A stretch of DNA of 64,000 bases from Chionis minor. Taxonomy: Eukaryota > Chordata > Aves > Charadriiformes > Chionididae. The stretch covers positions 294,425 through 358,424 of the forward strand of contig VZSF01000015.1 of assembly GCA_013398295.1 (NCBI GenBank), read 5' to 3'. Position numbers and translations under genes: made by a program. The notes beneath the pieces were generated by a model, which was given only the letters and a program-made list of their open reading frames with translations, made no database searches and was not told the origin of the DNA. Below, one piece after another: positions 1-12,985 of the stretch (positions are counted from its first letter, which is position 1; the number at the start of each line of letters is the position of its first letter).

Positions 1-3000
1 ACAATTTCTCAATAGTAAACAGGGCTCTCTCGCACCGAGAAGCTAGGGAGAAGAGCACCTCATAGGGTTAAGCATGGGAGGCAATGTCTCCTACCCTCCT
101 AACTACAACTGCTCCAAAGTCAGCGGGCACCTTCAAGCCCCCACCTTGTACACTGGTAAGACACTGTTAATATCAAACATAGCTCCAAGGGAGAACAGAA
201 GTCAGCAGGAACCAAAACTAGAGGATCCTCAGTTCTTCAGGGACGTGAGCTACGCCAATCGTTTTCTCACTTTCTCACTTTCTTAACTCCCACTGAATGA
301 ACTCTCGTGGAAATGTTCAGCCTCTACATGTAAAACACAACTTGCCAATACCAACCCTCAAAATATTCTCCCTAACCCTTCCTGCTCTACCTACTCCCAG
401 TCTTAACCATTCAAAAAAACCTGAGGAGTGCTCTCTGCATGGAAACAGCAATACTCTTGTTTCTTCAAGTCCTATACAAACAGTAAGTTCTTTATTTTTA
501 AGAGCAGCAATGATTGGTTTAGGCCTGGAGATCAAAACAGTAGCATATAATTTTGGTCACAACACTCTCCAAGAGTCCTCAGATGAAAAACTTCTCTAAC
601 ACTGAGCAAAAGAAAAAAAGAAATTCCACTAGTTGTAACAGTAGTGGAGTTCACACCTTTCTTGGCAGCTGTTTTGCATGGGTGAAGGGAAGGAAGAGGT
701 GCAGCTTGAGTGCCTAAGTACTTCCCTTTGGGAAGGGCTCAGAGGAAAAGAAATCTGGAAAAATTGCCTCAGTTAAAAAGACTCCAGAAGTAGCTTTCCT
801 GCACATAAAACTCTGGACTTAAGCCCAACATTTTAAGAATTTCCAGGGTGAGGTGTGAGCAATGTCTTTTGCAAAGCAGTAGAAAGGCGCTTTTAAAAGC
901 TTTGATAGCATATTGATAAATATTTGGATTTAGCACCTCTACTGGCCAAGAACCAATTCCTGAAGTAAAAGGGAATGTTTCAGTAGGGAGGGAAAAAAAA
1001 AAAAAAAGAGGGGAAAAAAATCAAAAACCCAACCCAAAACCCAAAAAAACTATAATCCCCCCTGCCAACACCAACAAAAACCTACAGAAAACATAAGTAA
1101 TACAGTAAGCGTTCACAGCTTTTAGGAGCTGTCAATATTGGAATAATTACCGAAAGGATGAAGTTATTGGCCGGCAATATGATCATCGGCACCTTTAAAA
1201 CAGAGGATACACCTTCTCCCCCATTTATCACACTGGTTTTTCAATCTACCGTCACCAGGTAGGCATTCAAACATACATATGCCACTGAATGCTTCTAGAG
1301 GCGTTTTCATGATGGAAAACACATTAGGATTCTGTAAGGCGTACAGAATTTTAGAAACAAACCAGTATTATTTACATCTCAGCAAGATTATTAATTTGAG
1401 CTCGACCATACTAAGAGCTTTTAAAAAAGATTCTGGCTGACCTGAAGCACGGAAACTCTTGTGCCTAGGTGTTAGAGGTCACATAGATAAATCCTGAAAT
1501 TCTGCTAGGATTTTAATATTCATGTTTTATTTGCCTTTTAGTGTTTTAATTATATTTTAAGGACTGTTGCTAAATTTACTGTCCAGAAATCCATGGGTGT
1601 TCTTTGTTTACAGAGAACATTTCCCGGTGCTCTCTCTCAACAATGAAAGGCAGTGAAGAAGCAGGTATTTCCAAGCTAAAACTTCTGATTTCTTCTGTAT
1701 CATCCACTTGAAGACAAAAATCTGTGTTCAAAGAGAGTGCACAAACTTTGGACATTTGAATTACGATATAAATTATTTGTAAGCATTCCCGTGGCAACAA
1801 GCATCATTTAAAAACTGCACTATCATTAGCTCTTCAAATGCACACCAATCCTTTCTCTTGGTTGGAAACTGCCATTGGGCAATTAATAGTGCAAAAATAG
1901 GGAAGAAATCCATATTTCTACAAGAAAATCCACCGAATCTCTCAGACCAAGAGAACATCAGCATTACCTTCCCTAGCTTGACTCACTTTTTTAAGTCTCC
2001 CATGATATTTAATTAACAGAACCTTTTACAAGAGATTTGCAAATGACAAATCTGTATTTTGACTCCTTTCTTATTTGTGCAAAGAGGAACTGGTTGCATT
2101 CCTTTTTAAAAGTAAACGAAAAATCTCTGAAAAAACTATACATTACTTCAGAATAATTTCTTCATGAAAGCATAACTTAGTGAACATCTAAATCTTATCT
2201 AGACAGTCTTCACAGATGCCACATCATCATTTCCCTCAACAACAGAATTCAGTTTTTTATTCACACCACATAAAACTGCTAATTGGCTCTTAAAAAAAAA
2301 TCATAAAAAACCAAAACCCACACACTAATGAACAATACAGAATATTTTAAAAACCCCTCCACTTTACAAATGCAGTTGCAGTACTGAATCAAAACTTCCC
2401 GCTTTTGCTACACCAATATGCCCTCAATATTATCTAAAAGGCTTCTAAAGAATGTGTAGTATCTAAAAGCTGAACGTACAAACAATACTTTAACCTTCTA
2501 TCTTTATTCCTTGCAACAAATCTTTTACTGAAGTCACCTTTTTAATCCAAATGAAAATTATGTATATATTCACCGCCAATGACAGTGGCAGTGAACAATG
2601 ATGGTTTCCAAAATTTAAAAACCACACCCATTTTTAAGGTTAAAAAAGGGACTTCGCGAAATACTGTATTTCATATTTTGCTACTAATGCTCTTTATGAA
2701 TGGAGCGTATAACATGATGCCTTAAACAAACTAGGTTGGTCAACAGGAATCCATAGTTCTATTGATTGTGTAACAGCAAGGAAAACCAAATTGTTGCCAC
2801 CCATTGGTGTGCTAAGCACCACTCACAGCCTGCAAGAGCCAATGTTAAGCTTTGTCTTGATCAGGCATCTCAACTCACTGGTAGGGAAATCAAGCAGTAA
2901 CGTCAAGAACATGTTGTAATGGTGTAAGAATGCTCTTTATCTCACTTTACAAGCCACTGTCATAGCCATATTTAAGTCAAGATGACAGTCACTTCAGTAG

Positions 3001-6000
3001 CCAACACCAGATGAAACTTTGAAAAAAAGATATCACTGATCACATTGACCACATCTTCTCATACATGCCTTTTTGTAACAGGCAACTAATCGTGACAGGC
3101 TGAGATATTCCCTGTACCAGTAACTGGACCACACTCGCATCCAAAGGCCACCTAGGATCAGGCCCACGGGTCCCACCTCTCCTCCCAGCAGACAGAGCCG
3201 TGCTGTGGAACACGAGGCCTGGGTGAGGCACCACTCCCTTCCTCCTGAGCTGGATTTGCCACTTACGGTGTATTGCGTTATATTTCCCTCAGTGTACAAC
3301 ATATGTTAGTAATTGCTAGTTATGTTACCACTATTCCTCATATGGGATTATCATCGTGAAGCAACAGTACTGATTAATCAATTAGCATGGATTCATTAGA
3401 GAAGAGAAGAAAGATAGGGCAATGTAATTGTGTTTACTGAACAATGGATGACAGTGTGCTTAAAGCCCAGGATTTCTAATAATACACAGCCACCTAGCAT
3501 GATATATACATAACATTCTGAATATTTAGAACATTCTCACTGCAGAAGGAGAGAGGCAACAATCAGAATGTGGCTGTGTGTGTAAGGAATGCTGAAGCCT
3601 GAAGACTGTGTAGAGGGGAGAGAGCACAAGACAGATGGTGCAGTCAGCTGAATATTTTAGCTTTGACTAGATCTTTGTAGAACAGCTACATCATCTCCTA
3701 CAGTGCAGTGTGCACAGGCACGTCTGCACAATACAGTGGCCAACAGTATAAACAGTCCAAAAAAAAGGTGTCACAAACATTGTTAACCACGCCATGTTAA
3801 GCAGATGAACATGAAAAAACTAGCCTGCTTGTCTAATTAAACACTGACAGAGCCCACTGTCTATGAAATAAACAGAAGCATACAGAGTAACTTAGAATTC
3901 TCCACGTCTGAGGTGCACATCCTTCACTGCTTGCCCTTGGTCAAAGGTTGAACACTGAACTGACATCAGAAATTAAAGAACATGAATACCAAACTCTCAT
4001 ACACGTCTTGTGTTTCAACGCATGATCCCCTTTAGGCACTACTGCAATAGCCAAAGACCCCTTCTTCTGTCTAATGGTGATATACAGACGAGCCAGTAAT
4101 GCATATGGATATCAAGAGATGAGACAAGAATTAATTTCCTGAAAATATGGTGCAGTCAAGAGGTATTGAAATATAGCTTCTGCTGCACTCTGAAAGGAGG
4201 AAGACTAAACAAGAATATAAAAGGTTACAGAGGAAATGCTTTGCTAAAAAGCTAAGGTAGAAAATATGCCCACTATACTCCATGAAATCAGAAATCTTCA
4301 CATAAATCAGAGATCAGAATCCCATGAGAGACACAATCTATAGCATGACAAGGACTTGAATGCTCTCAGAGACCCACTCATCCAGAGTTTTCCCTAGACG
4401 CTTCCACAACGTGCCAGGGAGCCACAGTTTGTCATTAGTGTAGAGCTTCCTCAGCTCAGAATGCAACCCTTGAACACAAGGTACTAAAAATTACATTGCC
4501 GTTTAGATTAAAGGCACTTTCATTCCTGCTGGGAGTTAAGTATTCCCCCTTAACTTTGTGGGCTGCAAATTTATTTACTTTTCAGAAAACTCAGGCATTG
4601 AGTTAATGAAAACACTGAAGCAAGCTGGTAAGTCAAGTGGCTTATTGGCAAGAGTCGGAGCATCATCCTGTAGACAACTAATATTTAACAATTTTCTCCA
4701 TACTTTAAGAGATGCTGAATTCTCAAAATATATATATTTTTATATATACATATGTATAAGTGTGTGTGTATATATATACACATGTGTAAGAGCGTGTGTG
4801 CGCATATATATGTGTGTGTGTGTGTACATATATATATATATATAAAAAAACATTGCACGTGAAGTTCTTCCAGTCATTCCTGGAGGCCTCACAATGTATC
4901 TCAATACAGTAAGGAATTACTTCTCTGAGAAATCCTGCTCTCTCCTTGGCACTGGGCATTCTACAAACCAAATTGCCAATCTTCATTCTCAACAAAAGCT
5001 CCCCAAAAACGTGACCAGGGAGCCATCATGATGGCCTAAGTAAAAACCAACACAAATCAGCCCTGCCAGGCCTCTATTTGACAGGTAAACCCCAGCCTAG
5101 CAATGCTCCTAAATCTCTCTGTTGGCATACTTTAAACCTAACCCTAAGAACATATCAGAGGAAAAACAGGCCATCAGTTTTGAAGATGTTTCTAAGGGAC
5201 TATGTGAACATCTTAACCTAGACAGCATCAAACGAGTGAATAAGGGTTAAAAAGTTATCCGAATCTCTTCAAGGAATTGAGAGTTGCCTGCATTCAAATG
5301 GAAAAAAACACACTGCCCTACATAAAGCCCTTGATCTTGATCCCAATACTCAATGGAAATTAAGGCAACTGCATAGCATTTTAATTCTGTGCAACTGTAT
5401 ACAAAACCTTATTTTAGGGTCTGAAATTACAGGCACCGTATTACCCTGAATTTATGAGTGGATATTATTAATAAATCTGAGTTGACTCCTGTGAGCCAAG
5501 ACATTACCATCACTGACTTATCTTAAACCTAGCAGGCAATTTAAACTAGAGACGGATCACCTGAGAGTGTATTGTTATTTCCAACAAATCCTTATGAATC
5601 ATAATGGTATTTTCAACCTCTCCTAGGATTTTTAAAAGTCATCAGAAAATAACCTTTCATAAAATGATCTGGTTTCATGTTAATTATTAACTACATCTTG
5701 AAATAACAGCACCGGTTAGTAAATAATTTGACAGCACTAAAAATTGCAGTGGAAGAAAACAGGAGTTATCACACGGTTGAAAAAGTGGGGTGAACAAAAA
5801 TACCTTAAGCAAGGATGTATCAGCATATTCACTGGGAATACAGCAATAATACAGCCATCTAGATGAATTAAGCTCAGGATATTATAACAGGCACAGTTTT
5901 ACCAACTGATCAGATTATGAGGGGGACAATCTTGCACAGTTAAAACTCTCACAACCATGATATTTTAATTATTTAAAGAAGACAAGCAAATTTTACACAG

Positions 6001-7633
6001 GTAACTTTGTTTTCACACTATAAAGTTACACTTATTAACAGAAATTGCTTTTTTAAGGTTACAGGTGGACTTAATTGCACTATAGTTGTAAACTAATAGC
6101 ATCTTTAATTGCAAGAATGAAGGTCAGCGAACAACACATTCCTGTTGCTTAGCTGAGCACAACAGGCGACACGAACAAAAGAGTAATTCTCTAAAAGACA
6201 GAAAACAGTGTTGTCAGTTCTCCTATTCCTTGCATGTGTTCCTGGACAAACACTCCTGTTTCAATTCAACGCCTGTTTCTTTGCTTTTGAGAAAAATCAG
6301 AGAAAAGTCTGCCATAAGAAGAGTTGATAACAAAAAGGTCTTCCAGCATAATTTCCCAATTCTTATTTATTCCTGTTTTTAAATAAACATTCTCACTTAT
6401 ATCAATGATTTCCTAGAAACAAAAGGCATCCCAGAGGCATGCTTAGTATGTGTTTGCTACAAAGTGGAAGGAAAGAGCGAATATATCTCACGTGACTTTA
6501 CATAGCTCCATCGTTTCCTAACCTCACCACGGAAGATGCTCAAGCTGGTTTCAGATATGCAGAGAAACCACACAGTGGGACAAAATAGCTCCCTTATTTC
6601 CAGTTCCTCAGAACTCAGAAATCAAAAGTATGGCACCAAATAGCAAAGTAAATCAAGTCCCAAACTACTTCCAGTACATGTCAACTCGATACCTAACTAC
6701 TACTTCCTTTTGCAGTTAGGTCTGTAAAGTAAATCACATCAGAGGACTCCAGCAAGATCCAAAGTACTCTACATGATAATTAACCCAGTGAGACGCAAGG
6801 ATGTTGTTCCTGTTCGCAGATGTGCAGCTTTCATTTCAGTATTCTATTCAATACTGAATATTTTTAGAAACATTTTGAGTAGATATAAAAAACAATGTTT
6901 TCTTTCTTCTCAAAATTTACACACTCTTTTAATACCCAGAAGACATTTGATCATGTTCAGCAAGACTGAAAAACCGAAACCTTTGCTTTACAAACTTTGT
7001 TTCAACTGCACCACTGTCTCCAAGACTGCCATTTTATTATGGTTCACCAAATGAAAGTATCCAATTAGCATCGTACTCCGTAACTGCCTTGGATTGAGCT
7101 TTTGCTCTTTGTTACCTATTTGAGTCAGTTTGTCTCAGAAAACGGTACAAAACAGAAGAAAGTAAAGCAAACTGTAGTGAAAAACTGTTTCATGAGCTGA
7201 CAGAGAGGCAACACAGTGAAGGTGCTCTTGGAACTAATGGGGCTAACAGATCTGTTGTAGATGTAAAGCAGAAGTAGCCTATTAAAAAAAAAAGTCTTAA
7301 TGCAAATTACAGGGTCATGCAAACCTCTCCCCTGACTTCTAGACCACATCTCTCCTGCTGTTCATCCCTCCCAAACTGTGAACCACTCTTCTTCAGATTT
7401 TCTTGTTTTTACAACTCTGTCATTTTTTATGGCTGCCTGGGAGGGTGGAGGCCGAGTTAAAATTGTGCTTGCAATAGAAAGTGAGGAACATGACAGATGC
7501 ACGAAGGAGGGACAAAGTTCAGTACATCTGTGTAATTTATGATGCTTCTGAGCTAAGGCATGTGAAGTGAGACTAATTTAAACACTAGCATTTCCTTAAC
7601 TTACAATTTCCTTGATTTTTTTAAGAAATGCAT
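1..7633. other. PARD3B intron, 5' part of window
   Basis: No gene or exon is recognisable on either strand. The DNA is AT-rich, with short chance ORFs and no similarity to known proteins. An A-rich tract at about 989-1085 includes 15 consecutive A, and a TA/TG microsatellite lies at 4727-4844. Seen as part of the minus-strand gene, this is the far end of the intron that follows the RRSSDP exon. I looked for the conserved start of the first PDZ domain (GGPLGIHVVPF) by eye and did not find it. Confidence 0.7.
4727..4844. repeat. Compound TA/TG microsatellite
   Basis: An alternating purine-pyrimidine tract mixes (TA)n, (TG)n and (CA)n blocks, with interruptions such as TAAGAGCG and ACACATG. The longest pure parts are a (TG) block near 4811-4825 and a (TA) block near 4828-4844. 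It makes spurious ORFs on both strands (runs of Tyr, Ile, Val, His and Thr). Such tracts are usually length-polymorphic and can adopt Z-DNA or cruciform structures; nothing here suggests a specific function. Confidence 0.95.
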
Positions 7634-7972
7634 TGTCCTGGTTTCAGTGAGATGGAGTTAATTTTCTTTCTGGTGGTTGCTGTGTTTTCAGGTCTGGTAC
7701 TGAAGGAATATCAACAATGCATATTGTTTTAGTTGTTGCTAAGTGATGTTTGTACTAGTCAAGGACTTTTTTCAGCTTCCCATAGAAGCCTAGAAGGAGC
7801 ATAGGCATAACAACAGAATGGACAGTGGAATGAATCCATACTGTAGACGTCATCCTCGGTATATAAATGGGGGGGTGGGGATCCACGATTTTGAGTCAGG
7901 TCAGGTGGGCAACCAATTCACCAGGCGGTGAGAGTGACTTGTGTTTTGTATATTCTTTTACTACTACTACTG

Positions 7973-7976
7973 ATAC
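7973..7976. repeat. Target site duplication, left copy (nested LTR)
   Basis: ATAC directly precedes the TG of the nested LTR and is repeated directly after its terminal CA at 8540-8543. The match is exact over four bases. Confidence 0.75.
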
Positions 7977-8539
7977 TGTAGAAGTCGGCTGATAAGGAAA
8001 ACCCTCTAAGACTTTTTGTAGTTTTAGAAGGCAGGCATTCGTTATTGCAGTGCTGGATGCACAGTGGATCGCTTCCTCCTAACGGTGCATGCCCAAAGCT
8101 TGGTTGCTTTGGTTTATATACATTCAAAAGGTACATATTCATACAATTTCCGGGAATTCTGTTACATAGTCATGACCTTTCCGAGAACTGATTAACACAT
8201 GGAAAAGTCTTTGACATTTTGTCTTCCAGGGTCCTCTTGGTGGTGTCAGTGGTCTTCCTTACTGTACCTGTTGGTTGAATTCAGTATATAGGCGTACCCT
8301 CTGTCTGTTTCCTACCTGGTTTTGCAACTTCCTTATCTTATTCTAATCAAAGATACAATATCTCAAGATCTCCTTTTGTTCTAATCAAGTACTGCAAATG
8401 TTTGACTTAACTGCTCTAGACTTCCTTTTGTCTTTTAAATACAGTAGATGTTTGACTTGTCTGTTTCAGTATATTTTATCTTTACTATGTTAGTTTAGTC
8501 TGGACGGAACCATAAGTTGCCCTTTTAGACCTGGTATCA
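7977..8539 (-). mobile_element. Nested solo LTR, minus orientation, with 4-bp target duplication
   Basis: A 563-bp block begins TGTAGAAGTCGGC and ends GACCTGGTATCA on the plus strand, and ATAC flanks it on both sides (7973-7976 and 8540-8543). It splits the ATT-rich part of the LTR at 7634-8755. Read on the minus strand it has U3-R-U5 order: a TATA box TATATAAA (8113-8120), then an AATAAC hexamer that looks like a decayed polyadenylation signal (near 8040-8045), then a short U5 ending CTTCTACA. The U3 carries two imperfect direct copies of about 42 bp (8366-8408 and 8418-8458), like enhancer repeats. A 4-bp duplication suits class I (gamma-like) elements, but the class is not proven. No internal retroviral genes are present. 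Confidence 0.8.
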
Positions 8540-8543
8540 ATAC
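8540..8543. repeat. Target site duplication, right copy (nested LTR)
   Basis: This ATAC matches the bases at 7973-7976. After it the host LTR resumes with its ATT-rich stretch. Confidence 0.75.
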
Positions 8544-11500
8544 TATCATTGCTGCTATTATTATTATTATTGTTTATTAGTAGTATTATTTTCTGCTGTT
8601 GTTCTATTAAACTGTCCTTATCTCAAACTACAAGGTTTGGGTTTTTTCCTTTCCCTTCCTTTTCTCCCTCTTCTCCCTACCCTTCTGGGAGGAGGAACAG
8701 GAGGTGAATGAGAGGCTGCATGGTCCAAGTTGCTGGCTGGGGTGACACCATGACATGTGTTGACAGAAAATTTGAGTGACCTTAACCGTAAGTTAACAGA
8801 GTTTTTATGTACGTGAATTATTTAAGCTTTAGAACTTCAGTACAATATGGTTAGACACAGAAAACAGTGCAATTTTGCTTACCAGTTAAATATTTCAAAT
8901 ATTATTACTTATGAATAAACCCAACATGAATTATCCAGGTCTGATTATAATTACAAGTACTTCACAACCAGATATTCTGGGTGAAGAGCATGTTGGGGGT
9001 AAGGAGTTGGGTTGTTTTTTGTAGGTTTTTTTGTTTGTCTGACTTTTGAAGAAAACGAGATTACCTATGTTAAGTTCTCTGAAATTCATTATTTAGAAAA
9101 GCAAATTTATAAAGAATGCTTATGCTATCACACAGAAAAGCAAAGCTTTTTCTGAAGACTTTATAATTGCATTATAAAAATCCAAAGCACTGCAAGCTGC
9201 TAGACTTTGCTTGTATCTTTCTTATATTGAGCACTACTAATCTGCATATTTAATAGCTCCAAATCACTGTAATGTGTTTTAAGTACTCAAAAGTAAGGAC
9301 ATTATCTTTTCTTCTAGAAAGAAAAGGTAGAAAGAAATAACTTCAATGAGTTACTTTGTAAAGGAAAGAACAAGGTAGACTTCCTAAAGAAAGGCCTCTC
9401 ACTCAGAGATGAACTTTACCAAATTCAAAAGCAACCAAAGGAAACATTCACTGCTTTCTTCTGAGAATAAGCTTAATAGTCTAGGACCCCTCAATCATGC
9501 AACATCCTGCAGGCACGAGCAGCACATCCTAGACAAAAGTAGCTCCCAGTAGAAAAGAGGATCATGGAGGGAATGGCATTTTTCCAAGTATCTGTGCGTA
9601 ATCTCATGCAGGGCTTTACATTTCAACAAAAAAGCACGGTGAATTGGACTTAATATTTTAATAGGAAGTACTGGATACATGAAACAAAACAGTGAAGTAA
9701 CAGGATAATACTGATCTGTGTTGCTAAACCGATGCGCTGCTGCATTTTAAGCTACTCAGAGCTTCTCCAATACATACTCACTCCTGTACAATGGTAATAG
9801 AGGGATAAAGCCTGGAGATCACACGTACAGGAGCCTGGGGAACCGAACTCCAACTCAAAAACCAGTTTGAACAGTTCCCCTCAAGCGTGAACTGTCTACA
9901 GCACGGTGTTGCGAGCACAAAAGGAGTCCAGGTTCTAAGAGGAAGAGAGATGAGGCTTTCCACCTGCTACATCCTCTCCCAGCAAATAATCGTTTCCTGT
10001 TTAAACGGTTATAACTTTCAACAGCAACAAGCTCAGCTAGCACACCTTCACAGGAACTTAAATGGGAACCCAGAAGATCACCTTCAGGGATAATTACACT
10101 TGATCTGGACTGAAAATTTCTTTCTTTGCTTTGTGCAAGAATCCCCATGGCTGTATGCAATTCTAAACAGCTACAAGCACCATCAAGCCTGTAAAACACA
10201 AATGCAAGGATCCAGGGAGCTGAATGCAAACTGAAATAAAGTTTGAACGGTTCTTCCCCGCCTCCCCCCCCAACCCTGAATTGCCTTACAACTTCGTAAC
10301 AATCAAACAGGAACTGTTAACCATAAGAAAGGAAATATTATTTCTGTTGTTACAGCTATTTGGACATCTGATAGCCCCAGGCAATCCAAAAGGGCCCCAA
10401 CAACAACAGCTCAACTTAAAAGTCAAAGGGCAGATACCTTTGAAGTGAGAGATGGCACAGGAACAGTAGTATACCTTGAAGTTTGGTCTGATGGAAAGAA
10501 CCTGACCACTTCAGAGTGTATTTCATTCATCCTCACAACCCTCTTGAAATCAGAACAGGCATATTTGCTCACCAATGGTGCTAAATGCTAGAAAACCTAA
10601 CAGCAAAACGCTCTTCCCACAAACCCCTCCTCTAGGGAGAAGGCAAAGACTGTCAAGCAGTGCGGTTCAGAGGGGTTCAGGGTTCCGGCAAATGGCAAAA
10701 TCAGTTTTGTCAGGTTCTCAATTAGCTTGCAGAGAGGGTCTCTTCTTTTTTTTTTTTTTTTTAAATGATCTCCTGGTAAAAATAAGTGACAGAGAACCTG
10801 TCAAATAAAAGATTACCTGTCTCCAGTAAGAGGATTCTTTGATTCTTTAGCATCCAGGCTGAACAGACATAGAAGCTGTAAGGTATCAGTACATCACGAC
10901 TACTACTTATAAGCCTGTTCAATATAGTGGAAAGGGCAATACTGAATTTCCAGCTCTGTGTTTGGCTTGATTTTCAGAGCCCTACAACACAACTCAGAAC
11001 ACAGATGAGGTACCAGCTTGAAATGAAATGCTGGGTTCTAGAAGCAAGTAGTTTCAAGGACTGGAAGCCCACAGCTGGGTCTCCCTGGGTCTTCACTTAC
11101 ATTCTGCAGAGGTGGTGATACTGCTTGGCACAGGAAAAAGAAAATGGCAATTATTTTTCTCTACAAGCCGCTACTGCACAGGTAAGACTATGATCTCAGG
11201 AAGAGCCCTCACTCTGCCACTTCGGAGAAACCATGCTTTTTTGTGCAATTACTGCTTCTCACCAGTAAGAAGAGGTGCATAAACGCATACAAAAGGCTCC
11301 TATTTGAGTGTAAAAGCTGTTACTCCTTACATGTTTTTCAAAGTCGGTCTAGGACAAAGACTTGTCATTCCCCCTTAAATCAAAGATCAGTAGTAACGGT
11401 GCACCCAAGAACTGTAATAGTGAGAGAATATTTGCCACTGGTATTTTGTATTTTATTGCCGTGGACAATAGCTTCAATCTGTGGTCAACAGATCTCTAAA

Positions 11501-12596
11501 TTCCTTGACTACTTTTAGAACTTCATAAAAAGTAACCGTGAAGATCTAGCTTACTGTTTTCATTGCAAAAGTTTTGGGAGTTCGCAAATCAAAAAAGTGA
11601 AGTTATAAACCATACTTTATATTATAAATTGCTTGGCATTTCTGTCACTGGCAGAGACAATGAGTTGTTCTTTTTTTTGTTAGTGAAAAGACAGGAAATT
11701 CTTGGTTTTTTTGTTTTTTATAGAGATAAAACTGAAATGTACCAAGGATTGCCACTGTTTTTCCTCCTGGATTCACTTCAGATTTATTTATGGCAGGGCT
11801 TTCTACCTTTATCTGCAAATGTCACAACTGAGCTAGTGACTTTATACAGTTTTTTGGTTTAATAAGTATGGTAGATATGGCACATGTTCTGCCTCTGCCC
11901 CTCTCTGAAAATAAACAAAACTAATCGGGTCTAAAAACTAGTTTATATCTCACTGTTCATAGCAAATAGAGAGAGCTGGGCACAGATAACCTAATTTTCA
12001 CCTGTTTCTGCTTACTGCATATACACTAACTCAATTTAGATTGATCGACTAATGTTTGCAGACTTACTACAGTGGCACAAGGGTACTACATCCATTCAGT
12101 TTATTTTTAAAAAAGACAAACCAAGATGAAATGTTGTTCGTGCTCCTTTTTAATTTTATTTTAGCTCTTTGTTTATCTCTTCACTTCAAAGCACTTCCAA
12201 TATGAGGCACAGTTTCAGTGTGACAACTTTGTAAAATTAAAATAGAAAAAATGTGCCAGCATCAATCTGCTTTACATTGGAAAGCACAACAGCCTTGAGA
12301 CAGAAATGACGACTTATGAGAGCGAGCTATAATGAACCCAGAAGTGCTATCTGCAGTAGGAAAAATATATTAGACTGGAGGCTGAACACTCCTGACACAA
12401 TTTGTCTTCCTCAATAGGAGCCTTCTGTTCCCCAGTTGCAGTGTACAGTCAAGTCTGACTCCAAAGGCAAGGGGAAATTACCAATATGAAGCCCCACAAT
12501 CCTGTTGGCTAGCATTTCTTATTGGACTTGAAGCTGCTTAAAGTCCAAATTCAGAAAAATGCAGCACAGAATAAAGCTGAGTCTGCAAAAGACTTC

Positions 12597-12985
12597 CCTC
12601 GCCTGTGGCCTGCCTCCGCCGGGGCAGGATGGAAGGAAGGATGGAAGCTGCCCCGGCAGCGGGAGCCCCACAGGGCAGGGCGACCCCCACCAACCCAGGG
12701 GCACCTGAGCCACCTGCCCCACCAGGAAGCAGGAGAGCCACCCAGGGCACAGTCCTGCGGAGCGGGAGCAGAGGCCACCTGCAATCGCAAGGACGTGAGG
12801 CTGTCAGAGGGGCCCCACGCAGCAGGGCCACCCTGTCTCCCGTAAGCCTCCATCCCCGGCAGAAACGGGCAGGGATGCGGGGGTGAGGCGGCCTCCCTGC
12901 GGCAGGGAAATGGCCCAGGTCCCAGGAGGGCTCCAAGCCTGCCAACGCGCTCCCCATTGCCCAGTTCAAAAAAGCCCAAACCTCA
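12597..12985. other. GC-rich block of unknown nature
   Basis: About 390 bp of roughly two-thirds GC stands out sharply from the AT-rich intron. I count around 20 CpG dinucleotides, which is enriched over the surroundings but seems below the usual CpG-island ratio. It is open in several frames on both strands, including 152 codons on the minus strand (12538-12996) and 107 on the plus strand (12522-12845). This is expected where TA-rich stop codons are rare. The predicted peptides are Pro/Gly/Arg/Ala-rich and I recognise no family. It could be an alternative promoter, a non-coding RNA exon, or simply a GC-rich insertion. Confidence 0.5.

Larger units (their letters stand above)
7634..8755 (+). 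mobile_element. Solo LTR of an avian endogenous retrovirus, interrupted by another LTR
   Basis: The element starts TGTCCTGGTTTCAG and ends ACACCATGACA, the TG...CA form of a retroviral LTR; this opening is familiar from abundant bird LTRs. In plus orientation it has a TATA box (TATATAAA, 7860-7867), an ATT-rich stretch, and a polyadenylation signal ATTAAA (8606-8611) followed by a T/C-rich U5-like end. No gag, pol or env sequence adjoins it, so it is a solo LTR left by recombination. Removing the nested insert (7977-8539) and its extra target copy leaves about 555 bp. The flanks TGCAT (7629-7633) and TGTGT (8756-8760) are not identical. Both could derive from TGCGT by separate CpG decay, which would give the 5-bp duplication typical of ERVL; this is inference. 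Confidence 0.82.

Noticed and set aside
4558..4995. Overlapping ORFs on both strands around 4.7-4.85 kb
   Set aside because: Their lengths come from the TA/TG microsatellite, which encodes Tyr/Ile/Val/His runs.
7918..8142. 74-codon minus-strand ORF
   Set aside because: It lies across the boundary of the nested LTR and is not a retroviral gene.
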